NCBI GenBank assembly: GCA_017882375.1
Contig: JADGPP010000008.1
Coordinates: forward strand, 1-64,000
Direction: 5' to 3'
Length of the DNA stretch: 64,000 nt
Source of the DNA: Solirubrobacteraceae bacterium
GTDB taxonomy: Bacteria > Actinomycetota > Thermoleophilia > Solirubrobacterales > Solirubrobacteraceae
This document shows, one piece after another, positions 36,706-45,185 of the stretch (position 1 is the first letter of the stretch; each line of letters begins with the position of its first letter). Position numbers and translations under genes: made by a program. The notes under the pieces were generated by a model, which did no database searches, was not told the DNA's origin, and was given only the letters and a program-made list of their open reading frames with translations.

Positions 36706-38154
36706 ATGGACGTATCTGAGATCGCCTTCGCCGGGATCGCCCGCCAGGCCGAGCTGCTCGCCGCCGGCGAGCTGTCCTCACGCGAGCTGGTCGAGCTGTA
36801 TCTGCGGCGGATCGAACGCGCACAGCCGCGCCTGAACGCCTTTCGCGTGGTGTTCGCCGAGCGCGCCCTGATGGAGGCCGACCAGGCCGACGCGCGCCGC
36901 GCGGCGGGGGGCAGGCGCAAGGACGACGGCGCCGACACCGCCGCGCAGCGCCCGCTGCTGGGCGTGCCGTTCGCCGTCAAGGACGACATCGACGTGGCGG
37001 GCGAGGTGACGACCTTCGGCACCAACGCGCACGGCGACGCCGCGCGCGCCGACGCCGAGGTCGTGCGCCGCCTGCGCGCGGCCGGCGCGGTGATCGTCGG
37101 CAAGACCAACGTCCCCGAGCTGTGCATCTGGCCGTTCACCGAGTCGGCGACGTTCGGCGCCACGCGCAACCCGTGGGATCTGCAACGCACGCCAGGGGGA
37201 TCGAGCGGCGGCAGCGCCGCGGCGGTCGCCGCGGGGCTCGTCGGCGCGGCGCTCGGCTCCGACGGTGCCGGCTCGATCCGCATCCCCGCGGCCTGGTGCG
37301 GCCTGTTCGGCCTCAAGCCCCAGCGCGGGCGCGTGCCGCTGGCGCCGCGCCCGCGCGCCTGGCACGGCCTGTCGGTCAACGGCGTGCTGACGCGTCGCGT
37401 CGCGGACACGGCGTTGTTTGCAGACGTCGCCTCGGGACCGAGCGACGTCGACCTGGACAGCGCACCGCCGCCGTCGGTGTCCTTCATGCAGGCCGCCGCG
37501 ACGCCGCCGGGGCGACTGCGGATCGCCTTCTCCACGCGCCTGCCGCCGGGGGTGATCTCCAAGCTCGACGGCGACGCCGCTCGCGCCCTGGCGCAGACCG
37601 TCGAGCTGCTGCGCTCGCTCGGGCACGAGGTCACAGAGTGCGACCCCGACTACGGGGCGGGCGTGATCGCTGGGCTGATCCCGCGCTACGTGCGCGGCGT
37701 GCGCGACGACGCGCACGCGATGCCCCACCCCGAGCGCCTGGAACGGCGAACGCGCGGCATGGCGCGCCTGGGCGACCTGGTCGCTCCGGCGCTGCTCGCG
37801 CGCGTGCTCGCCGGCGAGGCCGAGCTCGCGCAACGGCTGAACCGCGTGTTCGACGATCACGACGTGCTGATCACCCCGGCCACCGCCACGCCGCCGCCGC
37901 GGATCGGGCTTCTGCACGGCCGCGGCGCGCTGTGGACGCTCAACGCCGTGGCCGGCATGGTGCCGTACAACGGCGTGTGGAACGTCACCGGCCAGCCTGC
38001 CGCGTCGGTTCCGGCGGGGTTCGGCGCAGACGGCCTGCCTCGCGCCGTGCAGCTCGTCGGGCGGCCCAACGACGAGACGACGCTGCTGTCGCTCGCCGCG
38101 CAGATCGAGGCCGAGCGCCCGTGGGCGCAGCTGCACCCGCCGGAGATCGTGTGA
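36706..38154 (+). CDS. Amidase-signature family enzyme
   Basis: From the ATG at 36706 the protein has 482 residues (a TTG four codons upstream is possible). The Ser-cisSer-Lys triad is visible: K92 in 'PFAVKDDIDV', the Gly/Ser loop 'GGSSGGSAAAVAAG' with S166/S167, and the nucleophile S190 in 'GSDGAGSIRIPA'. It hydrolyses amides. The missing GatB/GatC context and the sequence 'AWCGLFGLKPQRGRVPL' argue for a general amidase, not GatA. The stop overlaps the next start as GTGA. Confidence 0.87.
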   Translation: MDVSEIAFAGIARQAELLAAGELSSRELVELYLRRIERAQPRLNAFRVVFAERALMEADQADARRAAGGRRKDDGADTAAQRPLLGVPFAVKDDIDVAGEVTTFGTNAHGDAARADAEVVRRLRAAGAVIVGKTNVPELCIWPFTESATFGATRNPWDLQRTPGGSSGGSAAAVAAGLVGAALGSDGAGSIRIPAAWCGLFGLKPQRGRVPLAPRPRAWHGLSVNGVLTRRVADTALFADVASGPSDVDLDSAPPPSVSFMQAAATPPGRLRIAFSTRLPPGVISKLDGDAARALAQTVELLRSLGHEVTECDPDYGAGVIAGLIPRYVRGVRDDAHAMPHPERLERRTRGMARLGDLVAPALLARVLAGEAELAQRLNRVFDDHDVLITPATATPPPRIGLLHGRGALWTLNAVAGMVPYNGVWNVTGQPAASVPAGFGADGLPRAVQLVGRPNDETTLLSLAAQIEAERPWAQLHPPEIV

Positions 38155-39047
38155 GCGACGCCGAGCCGCCGCCAGACGACGACGCCGCAGTCACAGGCGA
38201 CGCCGAGGCGCTGCTGGCGCTTGCGGTCCAGGCGGCGCGCATGGCCGGAGGGCTGCTCGCCGAGCGCGCCCATCACGGCGCAGAGCGCGAGGTTGCGAGC
38301 AAGAGCACGCCGACTGACCTGGTCAGCGAGGCCGATGTGGCCTCGCAGCGGGCGATCCGCGAGCTGCTGGCGCAGCGGCGACCCGACGACGGCTTCGTGG
38401 GCGAGGAGGAGGAGGAGGGCACCTCCGAAGAGGGCGACAGCGGGCTGAGCTGGGTGGTCGATCCGCTCGACGGAACCGTCAACTTCCTGTTCGGCATTCC
38501 CCAGTGGTCGGTGAGCGTGGCGGTGCGCGACGACGCCGGCACGATCGCCGGAGCGGTGTATGACCCAAACCGCGACGAGCTGTTCTCTGCGACGCGCGAT
38601 GGCGGCGCACGAATGCTGGGTCCGCGCGGCGCCGTCGAGCTCGAGCATCGGCCGGGGAGCGATCCGTCGCACGATCGTCGCACCGGCAGCGACGCCGGTC
38701 CGGGCGGGGAGGACCTGGCGAGCGCGATGATCGCGACCGGCTTGGCCTACGACGCGGACGTGCGTCGCGCGCAGGCGCGCGTGCTCGAGCGCCTGGTCCC
38801 GCGCGTGCGCGACATCCGCCGCCTTGGCAGCGCCGCCCTGGATCTGACCTGGACGGCGGCCGGACGCTTCGACGCCTACTACGAGCGCTCGGTCAAGCAG
38901 TGGGACATCGCCGCCGGCGCGCTGGTGTGCGAACGCGCGGGGCTGCACGTGCACGAGCTGCCCGTGCACGAGAACCTCCCGTGGGGGATCCTCGTCGCGC
39001 CGCCGGCGCTGTGCGATCCGCTTCTGAGGCTCGTCGCCGGGCCGTAG
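38151..39047 (+). CDS. Inositol monophosphatase-family phosphatase
   Basis: The GTG at 38151 gives 298 residues. Lithium-sensitive phosphatase motifs are complete: 'FVGEEEEE' (first metal Glu), 'WVVDPLDGTVNF' (metal Asp pair) and 'KQWDIAAGALV' (third metal Asp). An unusual hydrophilic insert, 'ELEHRPGSDPSHDRRTGSDA' and neighbouring residues, interrupts the middle of the fold compared with typical ~260-residue members. It may act on inositol-1-phosphate, histidinol phosphate or a sugar bisphosphate. It is translationally coupled to the amidase. Confidence 0.87.
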   Translation: MSDAEPPPDDDAAVTGDAEALLALAVQAARMAGGLLAERAHHGAEREVASKSTPTDLVSEADVASQRAIRELLAQRRPDDGFVGEEEEEGTSEEGDSGLSWVVDPLDGTVNFLFGIPQWSVSVAVRDDAGTIAGAVYDPNRDELFSATRDGGARMLGPRGAVELEHRPGSDPSHDRRTGSDAGPGGEDLASAMIATGLAYDADVRRAQARVLERLVPRVRDIRRLGSAALDLTWTAAGRFDAYYERSVKQWDIAAGALVCERAGLHVHELPVHENLPWGILVAPPALCDPLLRLVAGP

Positions 39048-39056
39048 ACCCGCCGC

Positions 39057-39194
39057 ATGATCGAGCAGGCCGAGACGGCGCGGCGGTTGTTGGATCTGCA
39101 CCGCGGCGTTGCGCCGCAAGCGCGTCAGCCGATGCCCGATCATCGGGATAGCTCAGCTAGACAGCCTCAATCAGACTCCGTCCTGACAACTTGA
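39057..39194 (+). pseudogene. Possible remnant of a PEP-mutase/isocitrate lyase-family gene
   Basis: A 45-codon frame begins 'MIEQAETARRLLDLHRG', which resembles the usual first residues of PEP phosphomutase/isocitrate lyase-like proteins. It then departs at once into low-complexity residues and stops. The homologous portion is only ~17 residues, so this is a weak call. The following 39195-39626 holds only one tiny open frame and the upstream side of tRNA-Leu. Confidence 0.3.
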
Positions 39195-39280
39195 CCGCCC
39201 AGCGAGCGCGCGCTACGCTCACTTTGTATGGCGACGGAGGCGGGATGCCGGGGCCGTCGCGAAACTCAGCCGGGAGGGCC

Positions 39281-39406
39281 ATGTCGCTCAATCCCGCCAC
39301 CGTCGACGCCCTCCATGCCTCGCCTGATGAGACCACGATGACTTCAGGCGAGCCAGACGACGCTGATGCTCCGATATCCCTGCACGACTTTGCGACATGG
39401 TTCTGA
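39281..39406 (+). CDS. Possible small acidic ORF (41 aa)
   Basis: An ATG preceded by GGGAGG three bases upstream opens a 41-codon frame. It encodes an acidic peptide rich in Asp, Glu, Ser and Thr, ending 'ISLHDFATWF'. No homolog comes to mind. The ribosome site is the only positive evidence. Confidence 0.3.
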   Translation: MSLNPATVDALHASPDETTMTSGEPDDADAPISLHDFATWF

Positions 39407-39626
39407 CCCCTCCTTGGACTAACACCCGTGCTAGGCGCATCCGCGGGATGCAGTCACCGTGTGCCAACTCCCACGTCACCAACCAACAGCAAACCCTTTC
39501 ACCGCTAATCAGCAGCCACTCGATTCGCTTGATCAGAACATCACCTTCGCCAAACCGTGGCGAGACCGGTTCGAGCGGGACAAGCCAATCGTCCTGACGG
39601 CGTGACGACCGGGCAAGAGCAAAGCA

Positions 39627-39709
39627 TGCGGCGGGTGGGATTCGAACCCACACACCCTTTCGGACAGGGCCTTTTGAGGGCCCCGCGTCTACCGTTCCGC
39701 CACCGCCGC
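39627..39709 (-). tRNA. tRNA-Leu (CAA)
   Basis: On the minus strand the acceptor pairs GCGGCGG with CCGCCGC, followed by discriminator A. The anticodon loop contains CAA. A long variable arm (around CCTGTCCGAAAGGG) marks a class II tRNA, and the T-arm reads GTGGG-TTCGAAT-CCCAC. The length is 83 bases and CCA is not encoded. Confidence 0.92.
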
Positions 39710-39809
39710 ACGCGGGCCACAAGTGTATGCGAGCGCGCGCGGGAGTCGGGTGGCTCGGCTACGCCCGCTGCAGTGGCGGACCCCGGGTCGGTCGGGAGCC
39801 GTGGCTCGG

Positions 39810-40352
39810 CTAGGCCGGCTGCGCTGGCCCGGCGAAGAGCCCGGGATCCGCGGATGGGTCGCGGCGCTCGAGCTCCACGTTCCAGCCCTGCTGGAAGCCG
39901 CGCATGGCAAAGGCGACGAGCAGCATCTGCAGCGGGACGATCAGCAGCGTGAGCACGCCGAGCAGCCCGGCGCCGAGTCCCGGCTGGGCAAAGCCGCTCT
40001 GGTCGCGGGCGAACCAACCCGGCCCGGCGGCGAGCGCGAAGATCAGCAGCAGGACGGCGAGCACCGCGGAGACCGGCAGCACACCGCGGTTCCAGCGCCA
40101 GGCGAAGAACGCGAGAGTCAGATACGCGAGCACGTAGGCGATCTGCACCGGGATCGCGCCCTGCATCACGCTCCAGCCGCCTACCGTCACGATAAGCACG
40201 AGCGCGGCGCTGGCTAGCAGCAGCACGATCACGGTCGCCCGGGTCGCTTGCACGACGGCCTTGCCGCGGTTGGGGTGCGTGATGATCACGCCGGCCGACG
40301 CGCGGTCGTCGAACTGCCTGCCCGGAATGGAGGCCATAGCAGGGTCCACCAT
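39810..40352 (-). CDS. Four-helix membrane protein
   Basis: The 180-residue protein has four hydrophobic helices (about residues 37-60, 68-88, 92-112 and 126-150) between a polar N-terminus and a polar, Asp/Pro-containing tail. A second ATG five codons downstream (40337) is an alternative start. It lies between two tRNA-Leu genes of opposite orientation. Family and role are not recognised; no transporter motif is visible. Confidence 0.65.
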   Translation of the reverse strand: MVDPAMASIPGRQFDDRASAGVIITHPNRGKAVVQATRATVIVLLLASAALVLIVTVGGWSVMQGAIPVQIAYVLAYLTLAFFAWRWNRGVLPVSAVLAVLLLIFALAAGPGWFARDQSGFAQPGLGAGLLGVLTLLIVPLQMLLVAFAMRGFQQGWNVELERRDPSADPGLFAGPAQPA

Positions 40353-40374
40353 ACAATCTCAGGCTGCGCCACGC

Positions 40375-40458
40375 GCGGGCGTGGTGGAATTGGTAGACAC
40401 GCCGGCCTTAGGAGCCGGTGGGCGAAAGCCCTTGGGGGTTCGAGTCCCTTCGCCCGCA
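40375..40458 (+). tRNA. tRNA-Leu (TAG)
   Basis: The acceptor stem GCGGGCG pairs with CGCCCGC, and the discriminator is A. The anticodon stem CCGGC/GCCGG carries loop CTTAGGA with anticodon UAG. The long variable arm GTGGGCGAAAGCCC and T-loop TTCGAGT complete a class II tRNA of 84 bases. Confidence 0.93.
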
Positions 40459-40481
40459 CCTTCGCCCGCATCCCCTAGGCT

Positions 40482-42194
40482 CTACGGGCTTGGGGCCAGT
40501 GTCTCGCGCTGGACGTACCAGGCGGCCTCGATCGGGTTGAGGAAGTGTGGCGGCTCGGCGACCTCGAGGCGGTTGTCGTATTCGAGGTTGTACCCGTACC
40601 CGCTCCGGACCGTTTTACCGCTGAACACGCCCGTCATTCCATTCGTGAAGAGGCCGGCGATCGCGCCATAGACCTTGATCTGCCCCAGCGTGGGCGTGCC
40701 ACAGTCGAAGTTGTCGACGATGAACGAGTGTTTGACCGCGAGGATCGCGGCGTAGATTTCCACTTTTTCGAGGTCCTTGGGCGCTTCGGTGGTGTCGTTT
40801 GTTGAAGCGGGTGTTCCGCAGCTGGTGAAGGTTTTTCCACGTGTGCCCGTCAGCGGATGGTAGACGCGGACGAAGTTGTTGGCGATCAGGCCGAGCATCG
40901 CGCTGGTCGAGGGCTTGCCTTCGCCGTTCACCGGAGTGGTGATGTTGCCGTTGATGACGATGTCGTTCTGGGAGGCGATCGTCAGCGGCTTCTTGTATTC
41001 GCCGTGCACGTAGACATTGCCGCATCCGCCGTCTTTGGTGTACGAGGGAAGGGGACCAAATGGCGAATACGGTTCGCCACAGTTCCCGGTCACATAGATC
41101 ACTCCACTCGGCGGAAACGTGACGCCCACTTTCGTTTTTTCTTCAGCTTCACCCTTGTGTTCCGTCACCGTCATCGTTTCCCCTTGCAGCACGATTTCCG
41201 TCTTGTTCGTATATTTATACGCCGATTCGACGACGTGTTCGAGTTCTTCATCGCCAGGGGGCGGCTTGATCGACTGGGTCTGGCTTGGCGGTATATGTGC
41301 GCCTTTGAATTTGGGTTTTGATTCTCCTTCGCTGCACCCGCTCTCGCTAGAGTAACCTTTTTCGGCTTCGCCTTTCTTTTCTCCATTGCCAAATTCGATC
41401 CGGTCGTTTTCGTTGCGGCCAAAGACGGGGGAGCCGCAGATCCCCACATGGTCCTCGGTGTGCATCGGGCCATTGACCGATTCGCCTTCTATGAAGTAAT
41501 TGTCAAATTTAGTGCAAAGAGGCCGTTCTCCGTAGAAGTGGTCGCATTCGGGACCGCCTTTGCCGTACAGGGACGAATCGCCGGTTTCATACATCGAGTA
41601 CCACACAAAGCTGACGAAGTTGAGATTTCTGAACGTGGCCACGACCGTGCGCTTCTTGCCTTCGGCGAAGCCGGTGGACTGCAGGCGGAAGGTTCCCGCC
41701 ACGCCGCTTTTCGCTTCCTGTTCGATCATGCTTTCGACCACGTTGCTCGTGTTGCACATTGGGAATTTTTCACCAGTATCGCTGTTGGCCGGCAGCAGCT
41801 GAATCGCGTACTTCTCGCCGCTGCTTTCCCCTTTGGGACCAGCCGGCACTTCGGCCGTATGGAGTTCGGAGGCTTTCAATGGTGTTTTGGTGCCCGTCTT
41901 GTCGTATTGGTTCAGCGCCGGGTTTTCGGGTGTGGGAGTGGTGCAGTAGTTGAGGTAGTTGCCGTCCTGGGTGAGATGATACTCGTAGTCTTGGATGCCG
42001 GCCAGAGCGGCATAGTAGGCCTTCTTCGCGGCGGTGTCGCCCTGCGTGAGATGGATGTCGCCGTTGACGGCGAGGAAGGTTGAGCCCAGCAGCAGCGAGC
42101 TGACGAGCATCACGGCGAGCGTCACGACCAGCGTGAAGCCGCGCTCGGAGGCGAGGACGCGGAAGTTGTGTCGGAGGAGTTTCATAGGGTTCAC
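40482..42194 (-). CDS. PilX-like pilus assembly/minor pilin protein
   Basis: The 570-residue protein starts (GTG at 42194, or ATG at 42185) with a short basic leader, then 'RGFTLVVTLAVMLVSSLLLG', a prepilin-type cleavage site and hydrophobic helix. The usual Glu at mature position 5 is replaced by Val, as in PilX/GspK-type proteins that cap pili or pseudopili. The long extracellular remainder is Lys/Glu/Gly/Thr-rich with several Cys. Its DNA is less GC-rich than neighbouring genes. GTGA overlap couples it to the next pilin gene upstream. It is probably the tip or an adhesive subunit. Confidence 0.7.
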   Translation of the reverse strand: MNPMKLLRHNFRVLASERGFTLVVTLAVMLVSSLLLGSTFLAVNGDIHLTQGDTAAKKAYYAALAGIQDYEYHLTQDGNYLNYCTTPTPENPALNQYDKTGTKTPLKASELHTAEVPAGPKGESSGEKYAIQLLPANSDTGEKFPMCNTSNVVESMIEQEAKSGVAGTFRLQSTGFAEGKKRTVVATFRNLNFVSFVWYSMYETGDSSLYGKGGPECDHFYGERPLCTKFDNYFIEGESVNGPMHTEDHVGICGSPVFGRNENDRIEFGNGEKKGEAEKGYSSESGCSEGESKPKFKGAHIPPSQTQSIKPPPGDEELEHVVESAYKYTNKTEIVLQGETMTVTEHKGEAEEKTKVGVTFPPSGVIYVTGNCGEPYSPFGPLPSYTKDGGCGNVYVHGEYKKPLTIASQNDIVINGNITTPVNGEGKPSTSAMLGLIANNFVRVYHPLTGTRGKTFTSCGTPASTNDTTEAPKDLEKVEIYAAILAVKHSFIVDNFDCGTPTLGQIKVYGAIAGLFTNGMTGVFSGKTVRSGYGYNLEYDNRLEVAEPPHFLNPIEAAWYVQRETLAPSP

Positions 42195-42940
42195 GCGCAG
42201 GGGAAGTTGGCGCCGGAGGTGGAGGCTGGGCTAAAACGCAAAACGGCCGTGTCGCTCAGGTTGACGGATCTTTCGCCTTCCCTTTTGTCCGCTCTTTCTG
42301 ACGACGGAGCGGCGGCGAAGCTGACGGTTATGGCGGCGGTGGCTTCGGCTTCTTTTCCTTCCAGTTCCCCCAGGATAGGTGTTTCTGAAAGTTTGCTGCC
42401 TTCATACTTGTAGTACTGGAAGATTGGGATCGCTTTTTTGGTTTCTCTGTTTATAGACCGGGACACGCCGGTGAGCAATGTCTGCGTTTCGGACGCGGTT
42501 CCCGAGAATTCCCATTCCGGAGCCTGCTTGGCGCCGGTGTTCTGATACGAAGCGTCGACCAGCTTGTATTTTTCTTTTACTTTTTCTTCTTCCAGATAGA
42601 TCTTGTGCAGCGTCACCGTTGCGAAGGACGGTTCTGAGCCCGTGTCGCTGACGATCAGCAGCTTGTTTTCTTCACTGCCCGGTTCCACCGGGGTCGTCTT
42701 TGGCGCCACGCAGCTGGAGTGCAGCTCGAGCATGATCTTTTCCATCGCGGTCCGCCCGCGCTGGTCGGCGCTGACCCGGTCGGTGATCCGTGAGGTCTGG
42801 CCCATGGAGATGTTGAGGATCGAGAGGGCGGCTGCGCTGACGACCACGCTGGCGATCATCGCGACCAGCAGTTCGATCAGCGTGAAGCCACGCTCATCGC
42901 GGAGGCGCAAGAGCGCGGGAGGGCGGATCCTCAGGGGCAT
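42191..42940 (-). CDS. Type IV pilin-like protein (PilW/GspJ-like)
   Basis: The 249-residue protein has a textbook class III prepilin signal, 'RGFTLIELLVAMIASVVVSA', with the conserved Glu at mature +5. A ~200-residue C-terminal head rich in Thr, Glu and Lys follows. 'SADQRGRTAMEKIMLEL' resembles PilW/GspJ-type minor pilins. It overlaps both neighbours (10 bp upstream, 4 bp downstream), so the three pilin-like genes form one translational unit. No pilus ATPase or prepilin peptidase is in the window. Confidence 0.82.
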   Translation of the reverse strand: MPLRIRPPALLRLRDERGFTLIELLVAMIASVVVSAAALSILNISMGQTSRITDRVSADQRGRTAMEKIMLELHSSCVAPKTTPVEPGSEENKLLIVSDTGSEPSFATVTLHKIYLEEEKVKEKYKLVDASYQNTGAKQAPEWEFSGTASETQTLLTGVSRSINRETKKAIPIFQYYKYEGSKLSETPILGELEGKEAEATAAITVSFAAAPSSERADKREGERSVNLSDTAVLRFSPASTSGANFPCA

Positions 42941-44496
42941 GTTTCCCCTGCTTTCAATTCCCCGGGTCCGGTGGCGCCGGCTTCCATGTAGATGAATGCG
43001 AATTTTTTGCCTTCGAATACTTCCACGCCGCCGTTGGTCATCGTCGCCAGTTTGCTGGGGCCGGCAGAGGTATCATTTTCAAAGAGAGGGGTGGTGTACT
43101 TCCGTTCCTTGGCGAGGCCTTTGGTTTCTGCCCCTTCTTTGTTGACTCCGCCTTCTTTTCCTCCGGTCACGCACAGCGAGTATTCCCCGAAGGGAGCGCC
43201 GGGATGCGGCAGCCCGCCCTTGGAGTTGGTTTCCGATGTGCGTTTGACTTCTTCACAGCCTTCATCCTTGTCAGTGAGCGTGACTGTCGCCTTTTCGATC
43301 GCTTTGCCGGGAAACGCTTTGCTCTTGCCACTCATAACTCTGATGTTGATCGGGGGCTCCGTCACTTTGACTTTCCCCGTTCCGCCGGGGGATATGATAA
43401 TTTCAGCGTTTTTATTTTCAGCGTTGACTTCATGTGGGTTGTTCGCTTCGCAGGTGCCGGCGTATACGGTGTACGCCGTATGGAATGGAAACACCTTCGC
43501 TTCAGATTTCACGACTTCGGCATATTCTTCCACCTTGCCGATCGCCCTGAAGGCGGGGGAGGCCATCTGGCTGTTGACGGCCACAAACGAATCGCCCTTG
43601 GATGGGGCGGATTCGGTAGTGAATTCGACTTCCAGCGTGCCCGCACGGTCGAAGAGGTAAGGCTGCTTGACCGCGCTCTCGGCGGTCAGATAAACGTTGT
43701 GAGGAGAGTTCGGGTCGTTCTTGGATTCTGTGTACCAGTTCTGATCGATGTAGCCTGTCCTGCTCACGTTGATCGCGTATTCGCCGGGCAGCAGCGCCAG
43801 GATCGCGCAGCCGTTCACGGCCGTTTCGAGCGTATGCGGGGTTACTCCGGGAGCGGGGCCGGCAGCGGTCACGGTCATGCCGCCCACGCCTTCGCTGGCG
43901 GCATTGGTGACCTGGACGATCAGCGCGCTGCCGGGAGGCGGGCTGATGATGCCGGTCTCCACCACCGGATTCTTTGCACTCTGCCAGGCTCCCGTCACGG
44001 TCGAGCTCGTGCGATAGTAGCCGGCGCTCGTCGAGCTCGAGTTACAGCTCGATGTGGCTGTCGCGTCCGTTACGTACCGGGCGGTGGACGTGATCGTGTA
44101 CTTGGTGCCGTTCTGGGTGACTTTTTCGACGCGGGGTTTGCTTTCGAGCACTTCGAGTTCGGAGAGCGGCAGCCCGCGCAGCCGATCCTCGGCCTGCTGA
44201 GCCAGCGCGTCGGCCTGAGCCCGCGCGCGCTCGCTGGCGGACGCACCACTGGTGACATTGAAGCCGGTGAGGGTTCCCACCACGATCAACCCGACCAGCA
44301 ACGCGCTGATCAGCACCTCGATGAGTGTGTCCCCGGCCTCGGAGGTCAGCCCCCTCCGCGCGACGCGAACCTCCCCACAGACCCGCACAACGGCCCGCGC
44401 CGACACCCCGATCAAGGATCGGCCAAAGACCCGGAGCGTGGCGGAGAAAGTGCGCATCATCACAAGAAGGTGTTGGGCTACATACGTTTTCGGCAT
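42931..44496 (-). CDS. Type IV pilin-like protein with carboxypeptidase-regulatory-like domain
   Basis: The 521-residue protein carries 'AGDTLIEVLISALLVGLIVV', a prepilin-type helix of the PilV/GspI kind, after an unusually long ~55-residue leader. A start at a later Met (near residue 13) would shorten the leader. After ~110 residues an Ig/carboxypeptidase-regulatory-like repeat appears ('SEGVGGMTVTAAGPAPGVTP' ... 'NGCAILALLPGEYAINVSRTG'), with a second beta-rich copy near the end. It is the first gene of the pilin-like operon. The Lys/Glu-rich composition and lower GC suggest horizontal origin or surface-exposed diversification. Confidence 0.78.
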   Translation of the reverse strand: MPKTYVAQHLLVMMRTFSATLRVFGRSLIGVSARAVVRVCGEVRVARRGLTSEAGDTLIEVLISALLVGLIVVGTLTGFNVTSGASASERARAQADALAQQAEDRLRGLPLSELEVLESKPRVEKVTQNGTKYTITSTARYVTDATATSSCNSSSTSAGYYRTSSTVTGAWQSAKNPVVETGIISPPPGSALIVQVTNAASEGVGGMTVTAAGPAPGVTPHTLETAVNGCAILALLPGEYAINVSRTGYIDQNWYTESKNDPNSPHNVYLTAESAVKQPYLFDRAGTLEVEFTTESAPSKGDSFVAVNSQMASPAFRAIGKVEEYAEVVKSEAKVFPFHTAYTVYAGTCEANNPHEVNAENKNAEIIISPGGTGKVKVTEPPINIRVMSGKSKAFPGKAIEKATVTLTDKDEGCEEVKRTSETNSKGGLPHPGAPFGEYSLCVTGGKEGGVNKEGAETKGLAKERKYTTPLFENDTSAGPSKLATMTNGGVEVFEGKKFAFIYMEAGATGPGELKAGETCP

Positions 44497-44581
44497 TCCC
44501 GGCCCCTGCCTTTAGCGCTAAAGCAGGTATGTGCCTCGACGCCCATCCCGCCCCCGAGCGCCTACAATCCGGGGCCGCCTG

Positions 44582-44652
44582 GGGGGACTGGTGTATCGGT
44601 AACACGGCGGTCTCCAAAACCGCAACGCGAGGTTCGACTCCTCGGTTCCCCG
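44582..44652 (+). tRNA. tRNA-Trp (CCA)
   Basis: The acceptor GGGGGAC pairs with GTTCCCC (one G-T pair), and the discriminator is G. The anticodon stem GCGGT/ACCGC holds loop CTCCAAA with anticodon CCA. The T-arm is CGAGG-TTCGACT-CCTCG. In many Actinobacteria this gene is followed by secE and nusG; here it is followed by accessory DNA. Confidence 0.92.
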
Positions 44653-44659
44653 CTCGCTG

Positions 44660-44683
44660 AAAGCCCGCAAATTGTGGGCTTTT
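44660..44683 (+). terminator. Rho-independent-type terminator after tRNA-Trp
   Basis: A 10-base stem AAAGCCCGCA / TGTGGGCTTT (one G-T pair) encloses a 3-base loop AAT and runs into T's. It starts 8 bases after the tRNA. Confidence 0.8.
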
Positions 44684-45185
44684 GGCGTTCCTGGGCGGGA
44701 TCTTGTTCAACATTGCGGTGTATCGCGGCTCACATCCACTCTTGATTGACCCGCAAGAGACCGCCCCCGCAAGAGACCGCCAATTCAGGATGTTCGGTCC
44801 CTACGACGGTCCCCTGGCTACGCAGGGTTCGGTCCCTTCGTGACCGTCGCGGTGTCGGCCCGGCGGCCGCGCTCCACACCAGTGCAAGCCGCGCCGCTGT
44901 TAGCGCGACTGGCGGGTTACGCGGTGCCGAGCTGAGCATCTCGGCACCGCGTGCTTAGCGGCGGGCCAGTCTTCAGGTCAGGCGCTCAGTACGTACTCCA
45001 TGGCGTCGTGGCCGAGAACGCCGGCACGTCGACCGCCAAGGAAGCCCACGAAGAAATGAGGCCACGCGAGAAGTGGGAGATCGAGTCGAACGCGTCATTC
45101 GCAATGTGGCCGTGCTCGTGCATCCGTTGGCGGAGTGTCTGGTTCCGCAGGTGCTGTCGATCGCCGAAGCGCAGGAACGCGATCG
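44684..45185. other. Structured non-coding stretch at island boundary
   Basis: No convincing gene is present in these 502 bases. A 15-base direct repeat CCGCAAGAGACCGCC occurs at 44751 and 44767. A perfect 13-bp stem with an 8-base loop lies at 44919-44952. The flanking complementary pairs CGCCGCT (44892)/AGCGGCG (44957) and GACTGGC (44907)/GCCAGTC (44965) interleave. The stretch separates tRNA-Trp from the first accessory gene. Confidence 0.6.
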
